From: Bacteroidales bacterium
GTDB lineage: Bacteria; Bacteroidota; Bacteroidia; Bacteroidales; UBA932
DNA length: 64,000 nucleotides
Assembly: GCA_017471085.1 (NCBI GenBank)
Contig: JAFUWW010000007.1
Coordinates: 1 to 64,000, forward strand
Direction: 5' to 3'
Numbering within the stretch: position 1 is the stretch's first letter; each line of letters starts with the position of its first letter. The notes under the pieces are model-generated. The model did no database searches. It saw only the letters and a program-made list of their open reading frames with translations, and was not told the DNA's origin. Below, piece by piece: positions 8,072 to 17,335 of this stretch. The translations under genes were made by a program, and so were the position numbers.

Positions 8072-10462
8072 ATGAAAAAGATATTGAAATATTCCCTTCT
8101 TGCCGCACTTGGCCTGGCCCTGGCAGCCCTCACCGGCTGTAAGCGCGAGGAACTGGACACCGACCAGTTCTCCGGTTATGCCCTGGCTGCCGTGAATCCC
8201 AATCCGGTGATGCGCGGTGCGGTGCTCCGTATCGTGGGCAGCGGCCTGGAGAATACCTCCGAGGTCCGGCTCGCCGGCGGCATTAGCATCACCGACATCG
8301 AGGTGGTGGAAAAAGGCTCCCGCAGTGAAATCCGCGTGACGGTTCCCCTGGAAGGCCCCGAGGTGGGTAAGGTGACCGTTGTCTCCAAGGACGGCGCCGA
8401 GGCGTCGACCCGTTTCGACCTGGAATTCACCGAGCCCATCGAGTTCGATTCCTTCTCCCCGGCCGAGGCGCTCTCGGGTGACGTGCTTACCCTGAAGGGT
8501 GAGTATCTGAACAACGTGCGCTGCGTCATCTTCGGCGGCGACGTTAAGGTGAACGAGTTCGTGAGCCAGTCTCGTCACGAGCTGAAGGTGGTCCTTCCTT
8601 TCAACGCTCTCTCCGGTCCCGTGATTGTGAGCGACGTGGACGAGGTGAACGACGAAACCACCATCCCCAACCAGATTTATTCCAAGACCGACCTGGTCGT
8701 GAAGGCTCCCACTGTGGTAACGGCCTCCAAGGCTACCTACAAGAGCGGCGAGGTAATCACCGTCTCCGGCGAGCATCTGGACATGATTGAGCGGGTGGAC
8801 CTGACCGGCGCCGGCGACGTGGAATTCGTCATTGCCGAGGATGGCACCAGCATCTCCTTCGTGCTTCCGGCCTCCGCCACGGACGGCAGCATCCTCCTCA
8901 CCTCTTATGCTGGCGACACTTTCAATGCCGGAGAGATCGAAACGGTGACCGTGGCAGACCTGGCCATCGTTTCCCTGGCCGATGACGGACGTTTCAAGGC
9001 TGGTTCCGACGTCACGATCACGGGTTCCGACCTGGATCTGGTGACCAAGGTGGCATTTACCAATGCCGAAGCCTCCTGGTACCTGTCCGACGGCGCTATC
9101 TTTGCCACCGTTCCGGCTTCCGCCAAGGACGGCGCCATCACAGTGACCCTGGAATCCGGTAAACAGGCTTTCACACCTGAGATTGAGGTGGTAAAGCCTG
9201 TCGCCACAGGCATCGCCGTCAATGAGGCAACGGCCGGGTATTCCCGAGTGAAGGTCTCCGGTACGGATCTGGACCTGGTCTCTTCCGTGGTAATCGGCAC
9301 GGCCGAACAGGGTCTCATCCCCTGCGAGTTCGCTTATAACGGTGAAGATGGCACTGTCAGTGTCGCCATTCCCCGTGATGCTTATAGCGGTCCGCTTACC
9401 CTCACTGCCGACAGCGGTTATGATACTGTAACCGATAAGATTGCGGTATTCTACGCAGAGCCGGTGAGCATCAACTTCGATTCCGAGTCCTATGGACTGG
9501 GCCGTCCGATTTCCATCAGTGGTTCCAACCTTCTCAAAATCGAGAGTATCTACATCAAGGGGAATAAAGTCCCGTCCTACAGCAATCGCAGCGATAACTC
9601 CATGACCTTTGAGATGCCGGAAGGCATCGGTCCCGGCGTGTATCGCCTGCAGCTTGTTCTGGTAGACGGTACCGAGCTTACCTGGCCCGTTCCGTTCGCC
9701 ATCACCGCCCCTTACACCGAGACCTTCATCTTCGAGGGCTCCGAGGACCTTGGCAACTGGAGCAACCAGCCGATGTTTGGTGCAGATGGCGTCTTAGGCG
9801 AACTGGGTCTCGTTGTCGGGGACCAGATCCGCATTTACTACAAGCCTACGGCCGACTGGTGGCAGTTCCAGATTTACAGCGGCCACTGGGATGGCATGTC
9901 CTTCCCTGAACTGGGCGGCGGCAATACCGTGAATCCGGACAACGCACAGGCCGATGCCACCTTCTTCACCTTTGAGGTGACGGAGGACAATATCGGTGTT
10001 CTCACTGCCGTCGGCGGATGGGGTGGTGCCCTGCTCTGCCAGGGTGAGAGTGTCATCATTACCGGTGTTTCCATGATCCACTTCGGCGCTGCCGAGACGG
10101 TGGTCTGGGAAGGCTCCTTCGAGACGGGCGACTATGCCACCAACGCCGAACTGGGCGGTGAAGACGACTGGGTGAACGCCGAGCTGTGGGATGGTGCGGA
10201 AATCCGCATCTACTTCACTGCGGCCGATCCTTCCGACTGGTCTCTGCAGATCTTCGACGGCCACTGGGGCGGTATGGGCTATGTCACGCCCAACGGAGTG
10301 CAGTGGAACCAGGATAACGCCGCCGAGGCCATCGAGAAGGGCTATGTCTCCTTCAAGGCCGAAGGGGATGCCTTTGCCGCCATGACCAGCCACCAATGGT
10401 GGGGCTTTGCCCTCATCCTGCAGGGCAAGAACCTGACCATTACCAAACTGGCTTACATTTAG
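8072..10462 (+). CDS. Large multi-TIG surface lipoprotein with tandem C-terminal beta-modules
   Basis: 796 residues with a lipoprotein signal (MKKILKYSLLAALG, Cys in the context LTGCK). From about residue 30 to 548 I see six consecutive Ig-like TIG repeats of 80-90 residues; strands with SGxxL and GPxxV-type turns recur. Two related modules of about 125 residues follow (about 548-672 and 673-796). They share W..QI(Y/F).GHW.GM and a closing A.L.QG..(V/L).IT strand. These look like duplicated carbohydrate-binding beta-sandwiches at the tip of a long stalk. Its position after SusD and the first binding protein suggests a second surface glycan-binding protein. The terminal modules were not matched to a named CBM family. 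Confidence 0.75.
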   Translation: MKKILKYSLLAALGLALAALTGCKREELDTDQFSGYALAAVNPNPVMRGAVLRIVGSGLENTSEVRLAGGISITDIEVVEKGSRSEIRVTVPLEGPEVGKVTVVSKDGAEASTRFDLEFTEPIEFDSFSPAEALSGDVLTLKGEYLNNVRCVIFGGDVKVNEFVSQSRHELKVVLPFNALSGPVIVSDVDEVNDETTIPNQIYSKTDLVVKAPTVVTASKATYKSGEVITVSGEHLDMIERVDLTGAGDVEFVIAEDGTSISFVLPASATDGSILLTSYAGDTFNAGEIETVTVADLAIVSLADDGRFKAGSDVTITGSDLDLVTKVAFTNAEASWYLSDGAIFATVPASAKDGAITVTLESGKQAFTPEIEVVKPVATGIAVNEATAGYSRVKVSGTDLDLVSSVVIGTAEQGLIPCEFAYNGEDGTVSVAIPRDAYSGPLTLTADSGYDTVTDKIAVFYAEPVSINFDSESYGLGRPISISGSNLLKIESIYIKGNKVPSYSNRSDNSMTFEMPEGIGPGVYRLQLVLVDGTELTWPVPFAITAPYTETFIFEGSEDLGNWSNQPMFGADGVLGELGLVVGDQIRIYYKPTADWWQFQIYSGHWDGMSFPELGGGNTVNPDNAQADATFFTFEVTEDNIGVLTAVGGWGGALLCQGESVIITGVSMIHFGAAETVVWEGSFETGDYATNAELGGEDDWVNAELWDGAEIRIYFTAADPSDWSLQIFDGHWGGMGYVTPNGVQWNQDNAAEAIEKGYVSFKAEGDAFAAMTSHQWWGFALILQGKNLTITKLAYI

Positions 10463-10471
10463 CCTGCCATT

Positions 10472-10503
10472 ATTCCGGAGGGGGCCGACCCTCCCTCCGG
10501 AAT
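10472..10503 (+). promoter_or_regulatory. Intercistronic hairpin between binding-protein and enzyme genes
   Basis: An 11-bp perfect inverted repeat (ATTCCGGAGGG at 10472-10482, CCCTCCGGAAT at 10493-10503) with a 10-nt loop fills the 56-nt gap before the GH26 gene. No T-tract follows, so it is more likely an mRNA-processing or 3'-end-stabilising element, or a partial attenuator, than a full terminator. Confidence 0.45.
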
Positions 10504-10518
10504 CCAAAGCTGTAAATT

Positions 10519-11937
10519 ATGAAGAAACTGAGAAACCTTCTTCTGGCGGGCTTCCTCCTTGCAGTAGCCTGGTCCTGCGGAAAAAATAACCCGGAGCCGT
10601 CTCCGGTGGACGATCCCCCCAAGGATATTACGCTGGAAACCACTTCGTTTATGGCTGCGCAAGGCGGAGAAACCCTATCCCTGACTGTCACCGCTCCCGA
10701 ACGCCCCAAGGTGGGCGGCGCCCCTTCCTGGATTACGGTGGGGGACGGGACCTATTCCAAATACAAGATTACCTTTACGCTCAAAGTGGCGGCCAACACG
10801 ACCTTCGAGGAGCGGTCGGCAGTCCTTACGGTCACTTCCGGAAGCCTGTCAAAAACGGTTTCCCTTACCCAGCCCGGCGCTCAGAAACCGGACGTACCGG
10901 AGCCGGAGCCCGGTTCGGAAATTGACAGGAACCTGACCAACCCCCATGCCAGCGCCGCAGCAAAGCGGGTCTATGACTTCCTGCGGGAAAACGCGGGGAA
11001 GAAGGTCTTGAGTGGTATCCAGTCCGGCGGTACGGCCAATAACAACGAAACCGCAGACGCTGTCTTCAAGATGACCGGTAAACATCCTGCCCTGGCAGGT
11101 TACGACTATATTTTCCTGCCATACTCTCCTACCCCCGCCAACTGGGACTGGAAGGTGGATTACGGCGACATCTCCGCCGCACGCGAGCAGTGGGAAAACA
11201 ACGGCTTGGTTTCTTTCATGTGGCATTGGAATGTTCCCACCTCTAAAGAAGCCTGGGACAATGGTTTGAAAGGCAATTTCGACGGCTATAACTTCTATTG
11301 TGACAAAACCGGTTTCGATATCAGAAGGGCGTTGGTGGCCGGCAACTGGGAGAACGATTTCATCCTGAAGGATATCGAAAAAGTGGCCGGTTACCTGAAA
11401 CTGCTGCAGGCCGAGGGAATCCCTGTCCTGTGGCGTCCCCTGCACGAAGCCGCCGGCAACTACAACATCTACGGATCCAACGGCGCCTGGTTCTGGTGGG
11501 GCCGGGGCGGTGCCGATGCCTGCAAGCAACTTTGGAAGCTCCTCAGGGATAAGCTGGAAGGGGAGTACGGCCTGGATAACCTGATTTGGGTCTGGACCTT
11601 GGATGCTACGGTAGGAGCAGAAAACGACTACGCCCTCTGGTATCCCGGAAACGACCTGGTAGACATCGTAGGATGCGATATCTACGAGGAGAATACATCG
11701 GTCAAAAGCCGTCAGTACAAGGCAGCGGTCCAGCTTACCGGCGGCAGGAAACTCGTTACGGTGAGTGAATGCGGCAATATCCCCGATCCGGAGCAGTGCC
11801 TGTCGGAGAATCAGAGCTGGAGTTGGTTCCTGGCCTGGAACTTGGAAGACTTCAAATTGAACACTACCGATTACTGGAAGAAACTGATGGGGTCGGCCCG
11901 TGTCTTTACCCGGGAGTCGATGCCTTCGCTTAAATAG
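10519..11937 (+). CDS. BACON-GH26 endo-beta-mannanase lipoprotein
   Basis: 472 residues. A lipoprotein signal (Cys20, context AWSCG) is followed by a BACON-like beta-sandwich (about 35-120), a Pro/Glu-rich linker, then a GH26 catalytic domain (about 135-472). The acid/base motif RPLHE (Glu310) and nucleophile motif SECGN (Glu417) are present, as is the FWWGRGG segment typical of the family. GH26 enzymes hydrolyse beta-1,4-mannan with retention. BACON domains in Bacteroidota enzymes usually space or orient surface-bound catalytic domains. The lipid anchor and BACON stalk suggest an outer-surface endo-mannanase that starts depolymerisation. Its BACON domain is close kin to that of the next gene. 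Confidence 0.9.
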   Translation: MKKLRNLLLAGFLLAVAWSCGKNNPEPSPVDDPPKDITLETTSFMAAQGGETLSLTVTAPERPKVGGAPSWITVGDGTYSKYKITFTLKVAANTTFEERSAVLTVTSGSLSKTVSLTQPGAQKPDVPEPEPGSEIDRNLTNPHASAAAKRVYDFLRENAGKKVLSGIQSGGTANNNETADAVFKMTGKHPALAGYDYIFLPYSPTPANWDWKVDYGDISAAREQWENNGLVSFMWHWNVPTSKEAWDNGLKGNFDGYNFYCDKTGFDIRRALVAGNWENDFILKDIEKVAGYLKLLQAEGIPVLWRPLHEAAGNYNIYGSNGAWFWWGRGGADACKQLWKLLRDKLEGEYGLDNLIWVWTLDATVGAENDYALWYPGNDLVDIVGCDIYEENTSVKSRQYKAAVQLTGGRKLVTVSECGNIPDPEQCLSENQSWSWFLAWNLEDFKLNTTDYWKKLMGSARVFTRESMPSLK

Positions 11938-11945
11938 GAAAACCC

Positions 11946-13544
11946 ATGAAAACGATCCGTTCCATAGCCTTTTGCACCGCGGTGCTTGCCCTGCTTTCTA
12001 CAGCTTGCCAGAAGCCTGATCCAACCCCGGCCCCCGTAGATGAAGCCCCCACTTCCATCATGCTCAGCCAGAGCAGTTTTTCTGTGGCAAATACCGGAGA
12101 GAAACTGTCCTTGACGGTAACGGCGCCAGCCAGGCCTGCCGTTTCCGGCCTGCCGGACTGGATTTCCTTGACGGATGGAACCTATTCCAAGTACAAGATT
12201 ACATTCGGTCTTATGGTAGCGGCCAATGCCGGTTATCAGGAGCGGACGGCCACCCTGACCGTCACCTCTTCCGGCGCTTCTTCCGTGACTGTTACCGTGA
12301 CGCAGGCCGCTTCCGCAGAACCGGAGCCGCCCACCCCCGATCCGGACCCGGATAATAACCCGGCATGGAAAATGGCGATGAACCTGGGCCTTGGATGGAA
12401 CATGGGCAACCAGTTTGACGGCTATTACAACGGCTCCTGGGCGGGAGAGAAAGAAGGATATCCGGGGGAGTGTGTCTGGCAGCCTGATGACAGCCATAAG
12501 GCCACGCAGGCTACTTTCGAAGGGCTGAAGAAAGCCGGGTTCACCAGCGTCCGTATTCCGGTGAGCTGGCTTCGGATGATTGGTCCGGCTCCTGCCTACA
12601 CCATCGATGAAACCTGGCTTGGCAGGGTGTACGAAGTGGTCGGATTCGCCCACAATGCAGGGCTTAACGTGATTGTGAATACGCATCATGACGAGAACCA
12701 TGGAGTAAACAATACGTACCAGTGGCTGGATATCAAGAATGCTGCCAATAATTCCGCTCTGAACCAGGCCATCAAGGAGGAAATCAAGGCGGTCTGGACC
12801 CAGATTGCCGAAAAGTTCAAAGACTGCGGCGACTGGCTCATCCTGGAGAGTTTCAATGAGTTGAACGACGGTGGCTGGGGCTGGAGCGATGCTTTCCGGG
12901 CCAATCCGTCCAAGCAGTGCGATATCCTGAACGAGTGGAATCAGGTCTTCGTGGATGCCGTCCGGGCCACCGGCGGAGAAAATGCCACGCGCTGGCTGGG
13001 CGTTCCCACTTATGCGGCCAACCCGGAATACACTACTTATTTCACGATGCCCTCTGATCCTGCCGGAAAGACAATGCTGGCCGTCCATTTCTACGACCCC
13101 TCCGACTATACCATCGGCAAGGAGCAGTACTCCGACTGGGGACATACCGGCCAGGCCGGGCAGAAAGCTACCTGGGGCGATGAAGACCATGTACGGGAAG
13201 TGTTCGGAAAACTGAATGCCAGTTTTGTCGAAAAGAAGATTCCAGTCTATCTGGGCGAATTCGGCTGCTCGATGCGTCGCAAATCCGACAGCCGTGCATG
13301 GGCTTTCTACAAGTACTATCTGGAGTATGTGGTAAAAGCGGCCAGGACCTATGGCCTCCCGTGTTTCCTGTGGGACAACGGCGGCACCGACTCCGGCCAG
13401 GAACAGCATGGATATATCCATCATGGTAACGGCAGTTATCTCGGAAACAGCAAGGAGCTCGTCGACTTGATGGTGAAGGCCTGGTTTACAGATAAGGAAG
13501 GATATACCCTCCAGACCATCTACAACAGTGCTCCCAAGTTCTGA
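11946..13544 (+). CDS. BACON-GH5 endo-beta-glucanase/xyloglucanase-like lipoprotein (GH5_4-like)
   Basis: 532 residues: lipoprotein signal (Cys in context STACQ), a BACON domain (about 35-120) and a Pro/Asp linker. A GH5 domain follows from MNLGLGWNMGNQFDG onward, with the acid/base in ESFNEL (Glu305), the HHDEN strand, and the nucleophile in LGEFG (Glu438). The NELNDGGWGW signature differs from the mannanase at the start of the locus and looks like subfamily 4, whose members act on xyloglucan, mixed-linkage glucan, CMC or glucomannan. The BACON-GH5_4 architecture matches the surface xyloglucanase of B. ovatus. It starts 8 nt after the GH26 gene. Glucomannan cleavage at glucose sites is an equally good reading. 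Confidence 0.86.
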   Translation: MKTIRSIAFCTAVLALLSTACQKPDPTPAPVDEAPTSIMLSQSSFSVANTGEKLSLTVTAPARPAVSGLPDWISLTDGTYSKYKITFGLMVAANAGYQERTATLTVTSSGASSVTVTVTQAASAEPEPPTPDPDPDNNPAWKMAMNLGLGWNMGNQFDGYYNGSWAGEKEGYPGECVWQPDDSHKATQATFEGLKKAGFTSVRIPVSWLRMIGPAPAYTIDETWLGRVYEVVGFAHNAGLNVIVNTHHDENHGVNNTYQWLDIKNAANNSALNQAIKEEIKAVWTQIAEKFKDCGDWLILESFNELNDGGWGWSDAFRANPSKQCDILNEWNQVFVDAVRATGGENATRWLGVPTYAANPEYTTYFTMPSDPAGKTMLAVHFYDPSDYTIGKEQYSDWGHTGQAGQKATWGDEDHVREVFGKLNASFVEKKIPVYLGEFGCSMRRKSDSRAWAFYKYYLEYVVKAARTYGLPCFLWDNGGTDSGQEQHGYIHHGNGSYLGNSKELVDLMVKAWFTDKEGYTLQTIYNSAPKF

Positions 13545-13568
13545 TTCGGAATCTAACAAACAGTCATC

Positions 13569-14669
13569 ATGCATAAAACTTTGTCGCTTATGGTACTTGT
13601 CATGGCTTTGACCTCATGCGGTACCGGAACAAAAAAGCCCATGGAAACGCCCAAAGACCAGCTGGTCCACCGGCTGTTCACCTATGCGGAGAAAGGGCAG
13701 ATTGCCTACGGTCACCAGGACGATCTGGTGTACGGCCACAACTGGGTGGTGACCGACTGGGAAAACGACCCCCTGGACCGCTCGGACGTGAAAGGCGCCA
13801 CGGGCAAGTACCCCGCCATCGTGGGCTTCGACCTGGGCGGCATCGAGCTGGGCCACGCCAAGAATCTGGACGGCGTGCCGTTCGGCCTGATGCGAAAGGC
13901 GGCGCAGAAGCACGTGGAGCGTGGCGGCATTGTCACCTTCTCCTGGCATCCGCGCAATCCGCTTACCGGCGGCGATGCCTGGGACATCAGCTCCGACCAG
14001 GTGGTGAAGTCGGTTCTGACCGGCGGGGAGAAGCATGGCGATTTTATGCTCTGGCTCACTCGTGCGGCCGATTTTATCGAAAGCCTGGGGGCCGATGTCC
14101 CCGTGATTTTCCGCCCCTGGCACGAGAACCTGGGAAGCTGGTTCTGGTGGGGAAAGAACCTCTGCACGGAACAGGAATACCAGGAGCTTTACCGCATGAC
14201 CTGGCTCTATTTCACCAAGGACCGTGGCCTTACGGACATCGTCTGGTGCTATTCCCCCAACGGTCCGATAGAACCGGAACTGTATATGTCCCGCTATCCC
14301 GGCGATGAATTCGTGGATATCCTGGGGACGGATATTTATGAGTATGTCGGGGCCGACGGCCTGGAAGAAGCCGGCGTGCGTTTTAGTACGGAGGTGAAAA
14401 GTATGCTGACGGCCATGAATGTAATGGCGACGGATCACCACAAACTCATGTGCCTGTCGGAAACCGGCCTGGAAGGCATCCCCAGCCCCACTTGGTGGAC
14501 GGGCGTACTGGAACCCGCCATCCGGGAATTCCCCATCAGTTATGTGCTCACCTGGCGCAACGCCCACGACAAACCGGGGCACTTCTATGCCGCCTGGAGG
14601 GGATTCGAACATGCCGGTGACATGAAAGCCTTCAGTGAACTGGACAATATCGTATTTTTGGACGAATAG
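13569..14669 (+). CDS. GH26 beta-mannanase (mannobiose-releasing type possible), lipoprotein
   Basis: 366 residues with a short lipoprotein signal (Cys17, context LTSCG) and no accessory domain. GH26 catalytic residues are in FRPWHE (Glu186, acid/base) and LSETG (Glu298, nucleophile), with HPRNPLTGG and the WFWWG segment also conserved. Sequence style is close to the Bacteroides enzymes that release mannobiose. A mannobiohydrolase-like role in the periplasm would feed the epimerase/phosphorylase pair encoded downstream. It lies between the surface GH5 gene and the GH130 gene (2-nt gap), consistent with this intermediate role. Exo versus endo action is inferred. Confidence 0.9.
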   Translation: MHKTLSLMVLVMALTSCGTGTKKPMETPKDQLVHRLFTYAEKGQIAYGHQDDLVYGHNWVVTDWENDPLDRSDVKGATGKYPAIVGFDLGGIELGHAKNLDGVPFGLMRKAAQKHVERGGIVTFSWHPRNPLTGGDAWDISSDQVVKSVLTGGEKHGDFMLWLTRAADFIESLGADVPVIFRPWHENLGSWFWWGKNLCTEQEYQELYRMTWLYFTKDRGLTDIVWCYSPNGPIEPELYMSRYPGDEFVDILGTDIYEYVGADGLEEAGVRFSTEVKSMLTAMNVMATDHHKLMCLSETGLEGIPSPTWWTGVLEPAIREFPISYVLTWRNAHDKPGHFYAAWRGFEHAGDMKAFSELDNIVFLDE

Positions 14670-14671
14670 CT

Positions 14672-15835
14672 ATGGACTATAAAGAGAGACTCAATTGGCT
14701 GAGAATAGCCCATCAGCGGCTGATCGACCGCCCCAATGCCGCCATTGAAGGGAATGGCGTCTATGAACGCTACGAAAACCCCATCCTTACCGCCGAGCAT
14801 GCTCCGCTGGAATGGCGCTATGATCTGAATCCTGCCACGAACCCCTATCTGATGGAGCGCTTCGGCATTCATGCCACGCTCAATTCCGGCGCCATCAAGT
14901 GGAACGGAAAGTATGTCCTTGTGGTCCGGGTGGAAGGCGCCGACCGCAAATCGTTCTTCGCCGTGGCCGAAAGCCCCAACGGCGTGGACCATTTCACATT
15001 CTGGCCCCGTCCCGTCACCATGCCCGAGTGGGGGGAGCCCGCCACCAATGTGTACGACATGCGCCTGACCGCCCATGAGGACGGCTGGATCTACGGCATT
15101 TTCTGCGTGGAGCGGAAAGACCATTCGGCCGAAGGGGACCTTTCCGCCGCAACGGCCGCGGCCGGCGTGGCCCGTACCAAGGATCTGGTGAACTGGGAGC
15201 GCCTGCCGGACATCGAAAGCAAGAGCCAGCAGCGCAATGTGGTGCTGCATCCCGAATTTGTCGACGGTAAATATGCCCTCTACACTCGCCCGCAGGATGG
15301 TTTCATCGATGCAGGTAACGGCGGCGGCATCGGCTGGGCCCTGGTGGACAGCATGGAGCACGCCGTCATCCGGGAAGAGACCATCATCAACAGCCGCCAC
15401 TATCACACCATCAAGGAAGTCAAGAACGGCGAAGGTCCGCACCCGATCAAGACCTCCAGGGGCTGGCTGCATCTGGCACATGGCGTACGCGGCTGCGCCA
15501 GCGGACTCCGTTATGTCCTGTATCTGTACATGACCTCCCTGGACGACCCTGCCCGCGTCATAGCCGAACCGGCCGGTTTCTTCATGGCCCCGGAAGGCGG
15601 CGAGTATATGGGCGACGTGATGAATGTGCTCTTCGCCAACGGCTGGATCTGCGACCCTGAAGGCAAGGTGTTCATCTATTACGCCTCTTCCGATACCCGC
15701 ATGCATGTGGCCACCTCCACCGTAGACCGGCTGGTGGACTACTGCCTGCATACGGCCCCGGACGGCCTCCGCACCGGCAAGTCCGTAGAAACACTGAACG
15801 CCCTGATCGACCGCAACCTCCTTGGAGGCAAGTGA
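14672..15835 (+). CDS. GH130 4-O-beta-mannosyl-glucose phosphorylase
   Basis: 387 residues without signal peptide, so cytoplasmic. Five-bladed beta-propeller GH130 features are visible: NPYLMERFGIHATLNSGA, and a VYDMRLT strand whose Asp corresponds to the general acid of the B. fragilis enzyme. Phosphate-contacting Arg/Lys/His residues follow (QRNVVLHPE, GGGIGWALVDS). The enzyme phosphorolyses mannosyl-beta-1,4-glucose to alpha-mannose-1-phosphate plus glucose. The downstream 2-epimerase would make that substrate from mannobiose. Length and sequence fit subfamily 1 (mannosylglucose phosphorylase) better than subfamily 2 mannan phosphorylases. The pairing with mannanases and epimerase is the classic mannan catabolic set. 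Confidence 0.9.
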   Translation: MDYKERLNWLRIAHQRLIDRPNAAIEGNGVYERYENPILTAEHAPLEWRYDLNPATNPYLMERFGIHATLNSGAIKWNGKYVLVVRVEGADRKSFFAVAESPNGVDHFTFWPRPVTMPEWGEPATNVYDMRLTAHEDGWIYGIFCVERKDHSAEGDLSAATAAAGVARTKDLVNWERLPDIESKSQQRNVVLHPEFVDGKYALYTRPQDGFIDAGNGGGIGWALVDSMEHAVIREETIINSRHYHTIKEVKNGEGPHPIKTSRGWLHLAHGVRGCASGLRYVLYLYMTSLDDPARVIAEPAGFFMAPEGGEYMGDVMNVLFANGWICDPEGKVFIYYASSDTRMHVATSTVDRLVDYCLHTAPDGLRTGKSVETLNALIDRNLLGGK

Positions 15836-15864
15836 TTGTACAAAAGTTATTTATTATCGCTGAT

Positions 15865-17310
15865 ATGAAAAGAATCCTGGCTCTTATCGCAGCCATGGCC
15901 ACTTTTTCGGTGGTCTCGCATGCCCAGAACCTGCGTCTGGCGCACATCTTCTCCGACCATATGGTCCTGCAGCAGCAGACCCAGGCTCCGGTCTGGGGCT
16001 GGGGCAAGCCCGGCAGCACCGTCACCCTGACCTGGGAAGGGAAATCCATCACGGCCAAGGTCCAGGCCGATGGTACCTGGCGTACCGTCCTTCCCACCGG
16101 CCCTGCCGACGGCCTGCCCCGGACTCTGAAGGCAGAGTCCGGGAAAGAGAGCATCGGCCTGGAGGATATCGTCCTGGGCGAGGTGTGGCTTTGCAGCGGG
16201 CAGTCCAACATGGAAATGCCCATTTCCGGTTTCGGCTTCCAGGAAGTGGAGGGTGCCACCGAGGCCATCATGGCCGCACCCGAAACAGCCTCCCAGGTGC
16301 GGGTATTCGACATCAAGACCGGCAAATGCACGGAGCCCGTGGACGATGTGGAGGCCGTCTGGACCTATTCTACGGGGGAGGTGACCGCCAGGACATCGGC
16401 GGTAGGGTATTTCTTCGGAAAACGGCTCTCCCGCAGCCTGGGCGTTCCCGTGGGCATCATCGTGAATGCCTGGGGAGGCAGCCGGATCGAACCCTGGATG
16501 ACGCGTGCGGTCATTGACGGAGCCGGTCTTACGGAACAGGAACTGAAGGACATCTATGCGGTGGAAGAAGTTCCCGACCGCTGGCCGGAGACGCCGGAAC
16601 TCATTTGGAACGGCCGCGTAAAACCCATCGTGGGATATGCCGCCAAGGGCATCATCTGGTACCAGGGCTGCTCCAACATGGGCCAGCCGCACTGCTATGA
16701 CAAGCTGCAGAAAGCCATGGTGGAAATGTGGCGCAAGGAGTGGGGGAGGGACCTTCCCTTCATCTTCACGCTGCTGGCACCGCATGACCACGGCGATGCC
16801 GACGGCCGCTGGCGCGCTTTCTTCGTGGAAAACCAGCTCCATACGGAAGAAATTCTGAGCAATTCCTGGGCGGTGTGCACGGAGACCATCGGCAACAAAG
16901 TGACCATTCATCCTCCCAGGAAGAAGGAGGTGGCCGACATGATGGTGATGCGCGCGCTCCAGAATGTATATGGCATCTATACGGGCATTTCCATCGAACT
17001 TCCCCGCCTGAAGGAGGTCAGTTTCCAGGAAGACGGCACGGCCAAGGTCACCCTTACCCAGGTATGGTCCAACCTGATGTCCATATCGGCCCGGGATATC
17101 GTGGGCTTTGAACTGGCCGGTGAAGACCGCACCTTCCACCTGGCCGAGGCCGAGGTAGACTGGGACGGCCAGACCATCCTGGTGCGCTGCCCGGAGGTGC
17201 CGCACCCCGTGGCGGTCCGCTATGGCTGGCGCAACTGGATGGACGCCAACCTGGCCAAATCCAACGGCATTCCGGTGCCTCCCTTCCGCAGTGACGACTG
17301 GGACTATTGA
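15865..17310 (+). CDS. Secreted SGNH/sialate-O-acetylesterase-family carbohydrate esterase
   Basis: I start it at the ATG at 15865, which opens a good signal peptide (MKRILALIAAMATFSVVSHAQ, SPI-like). The alternative GTG upstream overlaps the GH130 stop and adds 11 residues. 481 residues. A beta-sandwich N-terminus precedes the SGNH domain with GQSNM (Ser114) and a C-terminal TIHPPRK (His349) completing the catalytic pair; WYQGCSN is the usual third block. The family includes sialate 9-O-acetylesterases, but in a mannan locus the probable job is removal of acetyl groups from acetylated galactoglucomannan oligosaccharides in the periplasm. Confidence 0.85.
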   Translation: MKRILALIAAMATFSVVSHAQNLRLAHIFSDHMVLQQQTQAPVWGWGKPGSTVTLTWEGKSITAKVQADGTWRTVLPTGPADGLPRTLKAESGKESIGLEDIVLGEVWLCSGQSNMEMPISGFGFQEVEGATEAIMAAPETASQVRVFDIKTGKCTEPVDDVEAVWTYSTGEVTARTSAVGYFFGKRLSRSLGVPVGIIVNAWGGSRIEPWMTRAVIDGAGLTEQELKDIYAVEEVPDRWPETPELIWNGRVKPIVGYAAKGIIWYQGCSNMGQPHCYDKLQKAMVEMWRKEWGRDLPFIFTLLAPHDHGDADGRWRAFFVENQLHTEEILSNSWAVCTETIGNKVTIHPPRKKEVADMMVMRALQNVYGIYTGISIELPRLKEVSFQEDGTAKVTLTQVWSNLMSISARDIVGFELAGEDRTFHLAEAEVDWDGQTILVRCPEVPHPVAVRYGWRNWMDANLAKSNGIPVPPFRSDDWDY

Positions 17311-17335
17311 TTGATTTTCCTAAACCACAGATGAT

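Noticed and set aside
4763..8776. A 1337-codon open frame on the minus strand opposite SusD and the binding proteins
   Set aside because: It mirrors the codon structure of three well-identified plus-strand genes and its protein is a low-complexity Gly/Val/His string without domains; GC-rich codon bias makes antisense frames stay open.
10463..10518. Full terminator splitting the PUL into two operons
   Set aside because: The hairpin lacks a T-tract and no promoter-like TTG/TAnnTTTG pair was seen before the GH26 gene.
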